NCBI RefSeq assembly: GCF_007489285.1 | Contig: NZ_VLIY01000005.1 | Location: forward strand, 1-64,000 | Reading direction: 5' to 3' | DNA from: Skermania sp. ID1734 | GTDB taxonomy: Bacteria > Actinomycetota > Actinomycetes > Mycobacteriales > Mycobacteriaceae | Length of the DNA stretch: 64,000 nucleotides | Shown here: in pieces, positions 51,400 to 60,515 of the stretch | Position numbering within the stretch: the first letter of the stretch is position 1 | How the letters are laid out: the number at the start of each line of letters is the position of its first letter | Translations under genes and position numbers: made by a program | The notes under the pieces: generated by a model | What the model saw: only the letters and a program-made list of their open reading frames with translations | Database searches by the model: none | Told to the model about the DNA's origin: nothing

Positions 51400-53505
51400 T
51401 CAGTGCTGCAGCGGCACCTCGAGCAGGTTGGGAACGGAGGCGAGGGTTTCCAGCACGGCCCCGAGGGCGCCGGTGACCTCTTGCCTCGCGCGCAGCGGCG
51501 TCTGCGCCGGGCTCATCCAATCGCCTTGCGGTGAGCGGGTTTTCTGCAGTGCCTCCGCCAGCGTGTCCAGTTGTTGGTTGATCGTGGCGAGCAGGTGCGG
51601 GCTCCGAGCGTTGATCAGCGGCGCCAGTTCGGCCAGCACGCTGCGGGTGCCGTCGATGTCGGCGCTGGTCTGCGCGTACGCGGCCCCGGCGCCGAGATCG
51701 TCGTTGCCGGAAAGGTGGTCGCGCAGCGCGTCTTCGAGGATCTCGTGGGCGCGGATCGGCAGGTTGGTGGGATCACCGGCTATGTCGGTGCTGGAAAGAT
51801 TGGCGCTGATTGCCTCGATGTTCTGGCCGAGCTTGTCGAGCACCGGCAGCAACTCCGCCGCCGATTGACCGTGCCACAGGCCGTATTCCACGCGATGCAG
51901 GCCCGTGAAGTCCGGGTCATTGACACCGCCGGGCAGCCCATTGGGCAAGCCGTCCACGGCCGTGCCCATGTCGCCGAAGCTGTTGTAGGACGCACCGACC
52001 CGTTCCCAGGTCATGGCCGCCGTCAACCAATCCGCTTTGGCCTGATCCGTGTTGCCCGCCGCGACATCGGCTTGCAGTGCACTGACCTGGCCACGCAGCG
52101 CCTCGAGCTCGGACCGCGCGTAGTCCTGGTAGGCGTTGTTCGGCGGGGTCAGGTCATCGACGCTGACCGGTTTGACGGCCATTGCCGCGGTGCTGTCGGT
52201 GCTGCCCGATACCTGAGCCGCCGCCGACGTCCGGGCCGGTTCACCGGCGAGCATGCACTTGATGGTGTAGGTGCCATCGCTCAGCGTGGCCGTCATGTCG
52301 GCGGTGGTCGCCGGGCCGAGGGTTTCGATTTCGGCGACTATCGCGCCGCTGGAATCGACCAGATTGATCTCGCCGGCCTTCGACGAGTGGTTCGTTACCG
52401 AAATGGTGCGGGTGCCGGCCTCGACACCGTGCCAGTCGGACGCACAGTCCTTCTCGGTCACCGAGACCGCCAGGTTCTTGCCCGATTTCGACCCGGGCAG
52501 CGCGGCAATGACGATCGCGGCAATGGCGATCGGAACGATGACCAGCACCCCGGCGGTGAGCCACAGTCGTTTGCCGGCTCGCTCCTCCCAGCGGGCGAAG
52601 GCCGGAACGAGCGGCGCACGCAGGCGGCTGCGCGCCCTTTCCCGGCCGCCGGAAGCCGCGGCTTGGTTTGCGGGGGCGGTTTGCCGGCGGCCGGCGGCAA
52701 CGAACGCATAGGTGACCACCACCAGGTAGCACGCCCAGGCGGTCACCTGCAGCACCGTCATCCGCACGTTGAGTTCGGTGACGCCGATGATGAGAGTGGC
52801 CCACCACGATCCCGCGTCGATGTGCCCACTCAGGTCGAAGGCGACCCAGTTCTGCCCCGGCAGTAACCCGGCACTCTGCAGGTCGCCGAGCCCGTAGGAC
52901 AGGACGCCGGCCGCGATGATGATCAACAGAATCGCGGTGCGGGAGAAGAACTTCCCCAGGTTCAGCTTGACCGCGCGCCGGTAGAGCAACCAGCACAACG
53001 CCACCGCGATCGCGATGCCGATCGTCGCGCCGACAATCGGAGCGATGGTCTGCCCGGACGCCTTGGCCGCGGTCCACAGGAACAGCGTCGTCTCCAGACC
53101 TTCGCGCCCGACCGCGAGAAAGGCCGTCAGCGCCAGCGCTCCGGCGCCGACCTGGAGCGCGGCGGCCACCTCGCCGCGAATCCGGCTCGACAGCTGAGCC
53201 GAGGTTCGGCGCATCCAGAAGATCATCGCCGTCACCAGCGCGACCGCCAGCACGCTCAGCGTTCCGCCGATGGCTTCCTGCAGCCGACTCGACAGTTCGC
53301 TCGTCGAGATCGACAGCACCGCGGCGAAGCTGAACGCGAGCGACAAGGCGCCCAGCACACCCAGCCACACGGGCGCGGCGGAGACGCGGGTATCGCCGTC
53401 GGCGGACTTCGCGACGGCGGCCAACAGAATGGTGACGATCAAGCCGGCCTCGAGGCCCTCTCGAAGCCCGATCAGCAGGTTTGGTATCGCATCAGCCCAC
53501 AGCAC
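51400..53505 (-). CDS. EfeU-EfeO fusion: iron permease joined to cupredoxin and M75 (imelysin-like) domain
   Basis: A 701-residue protein with GTG start at 53505. Residues 1-275 are the FTR1/EfeU permease with two REGLE iron motifs at 15-19 and 134-138 and about seven helices. A basic linker and an eighth helix (residues 314-337) place the C-terminal half outside. Residues 340-430 are an EfeO cupredoxin-like domain (Cys354 and Cys417), and residues 445-700 are the M75/imelysin-like domain with HRVE at 537-540. E. coli has efeU and efeO as separate genes. An IdeR-like iron box lies 6 bp upstream, so expression should rise when iron is scarce. efeB follows. Confidence 0.92.
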   Translation of the reverse strand: MLWADAIPNLLIGLREGLEAGLIVTILLAAVAKSADGDTRVSAAPVWLGVLGALSLAFSFAAVLSISTSELSSRLQEAIGGTLSVLAVALVTAMIFWMRRTSAQLSSRIRGEVAAALQVGAGALALTAFLAVGREGLETTLFLWTAAKASGQTIAPIVGATIGIAIAVALCWLLYRRAVKLNLGKFFSRTAILLIIIAAGVLSYGLGDLQSAGLLPGQNWVAFDLSGHIDAGSWWATLIIGVTELNVRMTVLQVTAWACYLVVVTYAFVAAGRRQTAPANQAAASGGRERARSRLRAPLVPAFARWEERAGKRLWLTAGVLVIVPIAIAAIVIAALPGSKSGKNLAVSVTEKDCASDWHGVEAGTRTISVTNHSSKAGEINLVDSSGAIVAEIETLGPATTADMTATLSDGTYTIKCMLAGEPARTSAAAQVSGSTDSTAAMAVKPVSVDDLTPPNNAYQDYARSELEALRGQVSALQADVAAGNTDQAKADWLTAAMTWERVGASYNSFGDMGTAVDGLPNGLPGGVNDPDFTGLHRVEYGLWHGQSAAELLPVLDKLGQNIEAISANLSSTDIAGDPTNLPIRAHEILEDALRDHLSGNDDLGAGAAYAQTSADIDGTRSVLAELAPLINARSPHLLATINQQLDTLAEALQKTRSPQGDWMSPAQTPLRARQEVTGALGAVLETLASVPNLLEVPLQH

Positions 53506-53510
53506 TTATT

Positions 53511-53529
53511 TAAGGTAATCCATACCTAA
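53511..53529. promoter_or_regulatory. IdeR/DtxR iron box upstream of efeUO
   Basis: TAAGGTAATCCATACCTAA fits the 19-bp consensus TwAGGTwAGsCTwACCTwA at 17 of 19 positions. It ends 6 bp before the efeUO start codon on the minus strand, where bound IdeR-Fe2+ would block transcription. A second AAGGTGTTAG-like half site lies just beyond. Confidence 0.75.
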
Positions 53530-53626
53530 TTCAAGGTGTTAGCCCGAGTGGCGACCAGACGGGAATGTCCGATTTTTCACCAGGTGACTCGGTCGGCGGT
53601 CACTGTCCGGTCGGCATACTGGACCA

Positions 53627-55624
53627 ATGACCGCTGAGTTGACTAATCACCAGGCAACCAACTCCGACCGCCACTCCGGTATCGACCTGCGCTTTGTCGA
53701 CAGCGCGACCAGGGTTCAGGACGACCTGTTCGGCCACGTCAACGGCCGCTGGCTGGCCGATTACGAGATTCCCGCGGACCGTGCGGTCGATGGCGCCTTC
53801 CGGACGCTGTATGACCAGGCAGAAGTCGACGTGCAGCGCATTATTCAAGAGGCGCATCAGGCCGACGGTGCGGATGCCCAGCGGATTGCCGATCTATACG
53901 AAAGCTTCATGGACGAAGCCGCCGTCGAAGCCGCCGGTCTGGATCCGATTGCCGCCGAACTCGCGGCGATCGCCAACTGCACCGATCGCGACGAACTTGC
54001 GGCGGTGCTCGGGCGGCTGCAGCGGGTCGGCGTCGGCGGCGCGGTGGGACATTACGTCGACACCGATGACAAGGACTCGACGCGGTATCTGGTGCACTTC
54101 ACCCAGTCGGGTCTCGGTCTGCCCGACGAAAGCTATTACCGCGACGACGAATACGCCGAGACTCGCGCGGAGTATGTGCGGCACATGTCGCGGATGTTCG
54201 CACTGGCCGGTCTCCCGGATGCCGCGCAGACGGTCTTCGAACTGGAAACCAAACTCGCTGCGCAGCACTGGGACGTGGTGCGCCGCCGCGACGCCGAACT
54301 CAGCTACAACCTGCGCACCTTCGACGCCGTGACCGGCGACAACCCCGGTTTCGACTGGCACGGTTGGGCGCGGGCGTTGATGAGCACCGACGACGGCGAC
54401 CTGGTCGCCCAGCGGCTGGCCGAAGTAGTGGTGCGTCAGCCCAGTTTCCTCGCCGGTTTCGCCGAACTGTGGCGCAGCGAGCCGCTCGACGCCTGGCAGG
54501 CATGGGCGCAGTGGCGGGTCGTGCGTTCCCGGGCGCCCTTCCTCACCAAGGCGCTGGTCGCGGAAAACTTCGCGTTCTACGGGACGACGCTGACCGGCGC
54601 CGAGGAGAACCGGGAGCGCTGGAAGCGCGGGGTTTCGCTCGTGCAGGATCTGCTCGGCGAGGCCGTCGGAAAGCTCTACGTGCAGCGCCACTTCCCGCCC
54701 GAGTCCAAGGACCGCATGGTCGAGCTGGTCGGCAACCTCATGGAGGCTTATCGGCGCAACATCAGTGACCTGGAGTGGATGAGCCCGGCGACCCGCAAGG
54801 CGGCGCTGGCCAAGCTGGAGAAGTTCACCCCGAAGATCGGCTATCCGAGCAAGTGGCGGGACTATTCCGGCGTCGACATCTCGGCCAACGACCTGGTGGG
54901 CAACTACCGCCGCGGCTACGCGCACGAGTACGACCGCGACCTGGCCAAGCTCGGTGGTCCGGTGGACCGCGACGAATGGTTCATGACCCCGCAAACGGTG
55001 AACGCCTACTACAACCCCGGGATGAACGAGATCGTCTTCCCGGCCGCGATTCTGCAGCCGCCGTTCTTCGACCCCAACGCGGATGACGCGGCCAACTACG
55101 GCGGCATCGGCGCGGTGATTGGCCACGAGATCGGGCACGGGTTCGACGACCAGGGCGCCAAGTACGACGGCGACGGCAACATGATCGACTGGTGGACGGA
55201 CGACGACCGCACGGAGTTCGGCAAGCGCACCAAGGCGTTGATCAACCAGTACGCCGAGTTCGAACCGCGCGCATTGCCCGGTCACAAGGTCAACGGCGAG
55301 TTCACCATCGGCGAGAACATCGGTGACCTCGGCGGGCTGTCCATCGCGCTGGAGGCCTACAAGATAGCGCTGGACGGCGCGGACGCGCCGGTCCTCGACG
55401 ACCTGACCGGGTTGCAGCGGGTGTTCTTCGCCTGGGCGCAGATCTGGCGGACCAAGGCCCGCGACGCGGAGGCGATCCGTCGGCTGGCCGTGGACCCGCA
55501 CTCGCCGCCGGAGTTCCGGTGCAACGGCGTCGTCCGCAACCTCGACAGCTTCCACGAGGCGTTCGGCGTCCGCCCGGGTGACGCGCTGTACCTGGACCCT
55601 GCCCAGCGCGTCAGAATCTGGTAG
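53627..55624 (+). CDS. zmp1: M13-family zinc metallopeptidase (Zmp1/neprilysin-like)
   Basis: A 665-residue peptidase, the same size as M. tuberculosis Zmp1 (Rv0198c). The zinc site HEIGH is near residue 501 with ENIGDLGG (third ligand Glu) further on, and NAYYNPGMNEIVFPA supplies the M13 substrate-binding Asn-Ala-x-Tyr. The C-terminal Trp is characteristic. There is no signal peptide, as in Zmp1, although Zmp1 is active outside the cytosol. In M. tuberculosis it influences phagosome maturation. It is divergent from the iron-uptake operon, so the iron box may touch its promoter too. Confidence 0.93.
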   Translation: MTAELTNHQATNSDRHSGIDLRFVDSATRVQDDLFGHVNGRWLADYEIPADRAVDGAFRTLYDQAEVDVQRIIQEAHQADGADAQRIADLYESFMDEAAVEAAGLDPIAAELAAIANCTDRDELAAVLGRLQRVGVGGAVGHYVDTDDKDSTRYLVHFTQSGLGLPDESYYRDDEYAETRAEYVRHMSRMFALAGLPDAAQTVFELETKLAAQHWDVVRRRDAELSYNLRTFDAVTGDNPGFDWHGWARALMSTDDGDLVAQRLAEVVVRQPSFLAGFAELWRSEPLDAWQAWAQWRVVRSRAPFLTKALVAENFAFYGTTLTGAEENRERWKRGVSLVQDLLGEAVGKLYVQRHFPPESKDRMVELVGNLMEAYRRNISDLEWMSPATRKAALAKLEKFTPKIGYPSKWRDYSGVDISANDLVGNYRRGYAHEYDRDLAKLGGPVDRDEWFMTPQTVNAYYNPGMNEIVFPAAILQPPFFDPNADDAANYGGIGAVIGHEIGHGFDDQGAKYDGDGNMIDWWTDDDRTEFGKRTKALINQYAEFEPRALPGHKVNGEFTIGENIGDLGGLSIALEAYKIALDGADAPVLDDLTGLQRVFFAWAQIWRTKARDAEAIRRLAVDPHSPPEFRCNGVVRNLDSFHEAFGVRPGDALYLDPAQRVRIW

Positions 55625-55632
55625 TTCGCCAA

Positions 55633-55704
55633 AACGCCGCGCGCGACTTTGCGTGTATGCGCGCCCCTCAGGTGGGGCGGCACCGCAAAACCGCGCGCGG
55701 CGTT
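55633..55704. terminator. Large bidirectional hairpin between zmp1 and L,D-transpeptidase genes
   Basis: AACGCCGCGCGCG at 55633-55645 pairs perfectly with CGCGCGCGGCGTT at 55692-55704. Inside, TTTGCGTG pairs with CACCGCAAA (one bulge) and GCCCC with GGGGC, so nearly the whole 72 bases fold. It separates convergent genes and probably ends both transcripts. It could also be another repeat family, but only one copy is visible. Confidence 0.65.
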
Positions 55705-55716
55705 GAAAGCTGAACG

Positions 55717-56556
55717 TCAGGCGTTCTGGATGGTGACCTGGTCGCCGACCTGAACGTTGTCGAAGTACCACTTCGCGTTGTCTGTGCTCAGGTTGATGCA
55801 CCCGTGGCTGACGTTGCGGTGGCCCTGGTCATCGACCGACCACGGGGCCGCGTGCACGTACACGCCGTCCCACGTCAAACGGGTGGCGTAGTCGACCTTG
55901 ACCCGGTAGCCCTGCGGCGAGTTCACCGGCACGCCGTAGGTAGACGAATCCATGATCACCGTCCGGTCCTTCTCCAGCACCGGGAAGGTGCCGTTCGGTG
56001 ACGCGTGGCCGGGCTTGCCGAGGGAAGCCGGGAAGGTGCGCACCACGTCGTCGCCGACCTTGACGGTGAACGTGTGCGCGGCGGCGTCGGCGACGCCGGT
56101 GAAGCTGTTGCTGACGTTGAAGTGCGAGCTGTTGCCGTCGGCGTTCACCGTGACGGAGGTGCCCCGCGGCCAGTAGTCGTTGGGCACCCACTGCAGGAAG
56201 CTGTCGTTGACCCACTGGAAGTGGCCGGCGACGTTGTTGGACGAGGTGACCTGGACCGAGTTCTCGGCGGCCGTGCGGTCGGTCACCGGGCCGCGGAAGT
56301 GGATGTCGACGGCACGCTTGCCGCCCACGACCTCACCGTTGCCCGGGGCGATGCCGGGTGCCTGGATGTTCGACTGCGGGAACGGCACCACCGGCGGCTG
56401 GCCGGCGGGCGGCGCCGGGATGATGGCGGGGACACCAGGGATGTCCGGTCCGCCTGGCCACAGTGGTTCCGCGACTGCGGGCGTTGCCAGCACCATGCCG
56501 GCAGCCGCTGCTACGGCGAAACCCAGTGCGGCGCGTCGGATGCGACTTGCTGCCAT
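55717..56556 (-). CDS. L,D-transpeptidase (YkuD domain), secreted
   Basis: A 279-residue protein starting at ATG 56556; frame upstream is not coding. A signal peptide ends near TPAVAE (residue 29), then comes a proline-rich linker. Residues 65-145 are an Ig-like domain (DIHFRGPVTDRTAAENSVQV), and the YkuD domain follows with VYVHAAPW and the catalytic HGCINL near the C-terminus. It makes 3-3 peptidoglycan cross-links. Among M. tuberculosis paralogues it is closest in position to Rv0192 (LdtMt4). It may share transcription with the P450 gene 206 bp upstream. Confidence 0.93.
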   Translation of the reverse strand: MAASRIRRAALGFAVAAAAGMVLATPAVAEPLWPGGPDIPGVPAIIPAPPAGQPPVVPFPQSNIQAPGIAPGNGEVVGGKRAVDIHFRGPVTDRTAAENSVQVTSSNNVAGHFQWVNDSFLQWVPNDYWPRGTSVTVNADGNSSHFNVSNSFTGVADAAAHTFTVKVGDDVVRTFPASLGKPGHASPNGTFPVLEKDRTVIMDSSTYGVPVNSPQGYRVKVDYATRLTWDGVYVHAAPWSVDDQGHRNVSHGCINLSTDNAKWYFDNVQVGDQVTIQNA

Positions 56557-56762
56557 CAGTACCCCTTGCTCTTCTTGTGGCGGACGGCTCTCCTTGTGGA
56601 GAGCTGAGTGCAAACTCCGCCTCTGAGACCATTTCGTAATCTGGCCGCCAATCATTAACACACACTGCGGCGGCCTCAGCCAAACCAGAATGCCCCCCGA
56701 ATTGATGCTTGGGGGTCGGATGTGACGATTGTCAATATTTGAGCCGGAAATTTGATCTTTGT

Positions 56763-58076
56763 TCACCCGGCTGTTTGCAGTGACATTACGTCGAGCAGTA
56801 GCGGTCGTCGTGACCGGGTCGCAATACCGTGCGGGACGGCCGGTGGGATGGGCCGAACCCGATCAGGAGCGGGCAGGGCAAGCCTGGATTGGCTCAGAAT
56901 CGTCGCGACGACGATCCGCATCTCGTACTCGGCGAGAGTGGCACCGATACACCTGCGGTGGCCGCCACCAAAGGGCGCGAACTCGAAGGGTGTCGCCCGC
57001 TCGGTATCGAATCGGTCCGGATTGAAGGCGGCGGCGTCACTGCCCCACGCCGCGGGGTCGGTATGCAGCAGCGGCAGCGCCACCCCCGCGACGTGGCCTG
57101 CGGGGATTCGCTGACCGCGCACCTCGAGTGGTTCGGTCAGCTGGCGCAGCACGATCGGCACCGGCGGGTGCAGCCGCAAGGCTTCGTCGCAGACGGCCCC
57201 GAGCAGCGGCAAGTCGGCGAGTTGCGCGGGTTGAACGGAATCGACGTGCTGGTCCAGTTCGCCGCGCACTCGGTCCAACAGCAGCGGGTCGCGATGCAAG
57301 CGGTACAACGCCCACCCCACCGCGGTGGCGGTCGTTTCGTGACCGGCAATCAGCAGCGTGACCAACTGTGCGCGCAGTTCCGGACGTGCTGCGCCGGCGG
57401 CGAGCAGCGAGCTGGCGATGTCACGACCCGCCGTCGCCGGGCGCCGCTGCGCGAGGTCCGCGTCGAGAAGTCCGTTCAGACTGTCGCGGGCGCGGCAGAA
57501 TCGATCCCAGCCCGATCGCCCGAAGAACCGCTGGCGCAGTGGAGGTAGGAACATCAGCGGCCCGGTGTAAGCATTCAGCAACTCGCTGACCGCACCAACG
57601 TATTCGGCCCGCCGCCGGGCGTCGTCGACGCCGAGTACCGCCTCGAGGATGACCCGCAGCGTGATGGACCGCGCCGCGGCACCGACCTCGACCCGCCCGC
57701 CGGGCCGCCACCGTGCGGTCTCCGCACGGGCGGCCGCGGCGATGATGTCGGCGTAACCGCGAATCTGCGCGCGATGAAACGCCGGACCGAGCAACTTGCG
57801 CACATGTTGGTGGGCGGCACCGGACAACAGGATCAGTGACGATGAACCGACCAGTGGCGCAATGGGATTCGGAGTGGGCGGTTCGAGCGACTCGAGGGGC
57901 GCGCGAAATATCTCCCGCGCGCCATCGGGGTGTCCGGTGAACCAGACCGGCGGCAGCCCGGGGAAGCGCACCCGAAAGGGATCACCGTCGTGGGCGGCGC
58001 GCCAGCGCAGATAACCCTCGGGATTGCCAATCGCGGCAACCGTGTGGAGCGCGTTGCGCGCCTGCGTACCGATCAC
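56763..58076 (-). CDS. Cytochrome P450
   Basis: A 437-residue P450. The I-helix motif AGHETTATA is near residue 248, the ExxR motif EALR near 308, and the heme loop FAPFGGGHRRCIG near 383-395 with the axial Cys. The fold and the LHPPVPIVLRQL region resemble the CYP138/CYP135-type class. Substrate is unknown. GTG 58076 is the start by frame. It follows the dodecin gene by 31 bases and probably shares its transcript. Redox partners are not encoded here. Confidence 0.92.
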   Translation of the reverse strand: MIGTQARNALHTVAAIGNPEGYLRWRAAHDGDPFRVRFPGLPPVWFTGHPDGAREIFRAPLESLEPPTPNPIAPLVGSSSLILLSGAAHQHVRKLLGPAFHRAQIRGYADIIAAAARAETARWRPGGRVEVGAAARSITLRVILEAVLGVDDARRRAEYVGAVSELLNAYTGPLMFLPPLRQRFFGRSGWDRFCRARDSLNGLLDADLAQRRPATAGRDIASSLLAAGAARPELRAQLVTLLIAGHETTATAVGWALYRLHRDPLLLDRVRGELDQHVDSVQPAQLADLPLLGAVCDEALRLHPPVPIVLRQLTEPLEVRGQRIPAGHVAGVALPLLHTDPAAWGSDAAAFNPDRFDTERATPFEFAPFGGGHRRCIGATLAEYEMRIVVATILSQSRLALPAPDRVRPIPPAVPHGIATRSRRPLLLDVMSLQTAG

Positions 58077-58107
58077 ACCTATGCCACGAGACGTCGCGCG
58101 TCGTGGT

Positions 58108-58329
58108 TCAGCTCAGCTCGCCGGCTTCGATCCGAAAGCCGATCTTGAGCGTCACCTGCGTGTGCGCGACACGCCCCTCGACGATGTGCCCGCGCGTTTC
58201 GACCACCTCGAACCACTCGAGGCTGCGCACCGTTTCCGCCGCCCGTGCCACGGCGTTCGCGATAGCGGCGTCCGTGCCCTCGCTGGAGGAGCCGACAACT
58301 TCGATCACCCGATAGACATGATCACCCAT
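58108..58329 (-). CDS. Dodecin, flavin-binding protein
   Basis: A 73-residue dodecin starting at ATG 58329. The family pattern [20 protein letters not shown] and [14 protein letters not shown], with the flavin-sandwiching Trp, is intact, followed by [10 protein letters not shown] with the conserved Gln. Twelve copies form a hollow sphere that stores FMN or FAD. It lies between a secreted-protein gene and a P450 gene in one minus-strand run; a flavin store next to a redox enzyme is a sensible pairing, but the link is inferred. Confidence 0.93.
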   Translation of the reverse strand: MGDHVYRVIEVVGSSSEGTDAAIANAVARAAETVRSLEWFEVVETRGHIVEGRVAHTQVTLKIGFRIEAGELS

Positions 58330-58347
58330 GCCGAGCATCTTCCTCCC

Positions 58348-58860
58348 TCAGTGCAGTTGCCACACCCCGATCGCGGTGGACAAACACGCCAGTCCGGCCA
58401 GCGAATTCCAGGCGAACGCCGCCGGCCCCTGGCAGATCACGCCTTGGTCGGCGTTCGCCACCAAGGACTGCGACGGTCCGAAGGCCAGCGCAAGCGACAG
58501 CGCGCCGTTCTCGACCGAAGCGATGGCGACGCTTCCCTTTCCGATTCCCAACGCGGCCGGGAAACCGCCGCGTCCCTGGCTGGCGCCGACGCCGCCGTCG
58601 CCGCCGATGCCGAGCGCGTGTGCGCCGAACTCGCCCTTGGCGTAGCCGACCCCGTCGAACGCGAATGCAGCGGCCTGGCCGGTGGCATCCGCCTCCGAAC
58701 CGCATGCGGACCGGTCAACGATCACTGTCGATTGCTGACCGCTGTTACTCACACATTGCAGCGGTTGGGCGTTCGCGCCACCGGGCGCCACCGCGGCTGC
58801 AGTGCACGCGGCCGATGCGCACACCAACATTGCCGCGGTCCGGTTGCCGCCTAGGCGCAT
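58348..58860 (-). CDS. Secreted small protein of unknown function (DUF6764-like)
   Basis: A 170-residue protein with a signal peptide ending near GGANA (residue 31). The mature part is rich in Gly/Ala and has four Cys residues (QPLQCVSN, SACGSE, VICQGP, LACLST) that could form two disulfides. It resembles a mycobacterial secreted family I recall as DUF6764, not checked. It is upstream of dodecin by 18 bases, and the ATG at 58860 is its start. No enzymatic motif is seen. Confidence 0.7.
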   Translation of the reverse strand: MRLGGNRTAAMLVCASAACTAAAVAPGGANAQPLQCVSNSGQQSTVIVDRSACGSEADATGQAAAFAFDGVGYAKGEFGAHALGIGGDGGVGASQGRGGFPAALGIGKGSVAIASVENGALSLALAFGPSQSLVANADQGVICQGPAAFAWNSLAGLACLSTAIGVWQLH

Positions 58861-59101
58861 GATCCCCCCTCCCCTAGCGGACCAATATGCTCGACAGTAC
58901 CCGTATTGGGCCCGCCTGAATCCGGGGAAATGAGTGACGAATTCGCGTCAGTTCTTGGCCGCGCGCCTGCGCCTGCTGGCTACTCGGTCGGCTCCCGCTG
59001 AACTCACTGCCTGGCCACCGCGCTCGCGGGACGCATAGGATTTCGACAGACGGCCCGCGTACACCGACGATCTGCTACTTCACAGCTGAATCGAGCCACC
59101 G

Positions 59102-60478
59102 ATGCGTTTGATGTCCCCAACAGACTCGGTCTTCCTGCTCGGCGAAAGTCGCGAGCATCCCATGCACGTGGGTGGACTGCTGCTGTTCGAGCCGCCGCCC
59201 GACGCGGGCCCGGACTATGCACGCATGGTGTACGAGGATGCGCTGGCGCAGACCGAGTCCACTCGGCTGTTTCGCACCCATCCGGCCAATCCCGTTGGCC
59301 TGCTGGGAACTGTCGCCTGGACCACGGACAAAGAACTTGACCTCGATTACCACATCCGGCACAACGCCCTGCCGAAGCCGGGCCGCGTGCGGGAGTTGCT
59401 CGCACTGGTCTCCCGGATGCACGGCTCACTGCTGGACCGGCATCGGCCACTGTGGGAACTACATGTCATCGAGGGCCTCGAGGACGGCCGAATTGCGCTG
59501 TACACCAAGGTGCACCACGCCCTTGTCGACGGCGTCTCGTCGATGCGACTACTGCAGCGCTCGCTCTCGGAGGATCCGGACAAGCGTGACTGTCCCCTGA
59601 TGTGGTCGCCGAGCGGTCGCCATCGACGCAACGATGTTTCCGTCGACCCGGTCGAGCTACTGCGCTCCGGTGCGGCGATATTGCGCGATGCCGCGGGACT
59701 GGCTCCGGTGACCGCGCGCATCGTCAACAAGGCGCTCAACGACAAGGATCTGGTGCGTCCGCTGCAGGCGCCGCACACCATGTTCAACGTCGGTATCGGC
59801 GGCGCTCGCCGATTCGCCGCGCAGTCGTGGCCGATCGATCGCTGCCGGTCCGTCGCCCGATCGACCGGCACCAAGCTCAACGACGTGGTGTTGGCGATGT
59901 GCGCGGGAGCGCTGCGCGAATACCTCTTGGAACGCAACGCGTTACCGGAAGATCCGCTGATTGCCGCGGTACCGGTGTCGCTGCATTCGCGGCGCAACAG
60001 CAACGACGACGGCGACGGCGGCGGAAATGCCGTCAGCGTACTGCTGTGCAACCTTGCGACCGACGTCGCCGATCCCCTCGACCGGCTCGCGGCCATCAAC
60101 AATTCGATGAACCAGGGCAAGGACATGATGGCCGGGCTGACGCAGTTGCAGGCTACGGCCGTCGGTGCGGCCAGCATTGCCTCGCTCACCCTCGCGCAGC
60201 TGCCTGGTCTGGCCGAGCACGCACCGGCGTCGTTCAACCTGTTCATCTCCAACGTGCCGGGTCCCAAGGAGGAGATGTACTACAACGGCGCGCGGCTCGA
60301 CGGCTTCTACCCGGTGTCCATCGTGCTCGACGGGTTCGCGCTGAACATCACGCTGACCAGCCGAGCCGGATACCTTGACTTCGGCCTGATCGGTTGTCGG
60401 CACAGCGTGCCGCACCTGCAACGGCTGCTGACTCATCTCGACGATTCGCTCACGGAGTTGGAGAAGGCCGCCAGTTGA
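59102..60478 (+). CDS. Wax ester synthase / diacylglycerol acyltransferase (WS/DGAT)
   Basis: A 458-residue WS/DGAT enzyme. The catalytic motif HHALVDG is near residues 139-145, and [11 protein letters not shown] precedes it. The C-terminal [16 protein letters not shown] matches the second conserved block (N-x-P-G-P). It transfers acyl-CoA to diacylglycerol or fatty alcohol to make storage lipid. An insertion of Gly/Asp residues (DDGDGGGN) lies in the middle loop. An alternative start is ATG 59111. It runs 38 bases ahead of ilvD, a gene of unrelated role, probably in one transcript. Confidence 0.93.
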   Translation: MRLMSPTDSVFLLGESREHPMHVGGLLLFEPPPDAGPDYARMVYEDALAQTESTRLFRTHPANPVGLLGTVAWTTDKELDLDYHIRHNALPKPGRVRELLALVSRMHGSLLDRHRPLWELHVIEGLEDGRIALYTKVHHALVDGVSSMRLLQRSLSEDPDKRDCPLMWSPSGRHRRNDVSVDPVELLRSGAAILRDAAGLAPVTARIVNKALNDKDLVRPLQAPHTMFNVGIGGARRFAAQSWPIDRCRSVARSTGTKLNDVVLAMCAGALREYLLERNALPEDPLIAAVPVSLHSRRNSNDDGDGGGNAVSVLLCNLATDVADPLDRLAAINNSMNQGKDMMAGLTQLQATAVGAASIASLTLAQLPGLAEHAPASFNLFISNVPGPKEEMYYNGARLDGFYPVSIVLDGFALNITLTSRAGYLDFGLIGCRHSVPHLQRLLTHLDDSLTELEKAAS

Positions 60479-60515
60479 CCGCAGAGGCCCGGTTGCGAGG
60501 AGAAAGGTGCATGCC

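Noticed and set aside
53894-55801. 635-codon minus-strand ORF opposite zmp1
   Set aside because: Zmp1 on the plus strand has complete M13 motifs; the antisense translation is His/Arg/Val-rich noise.
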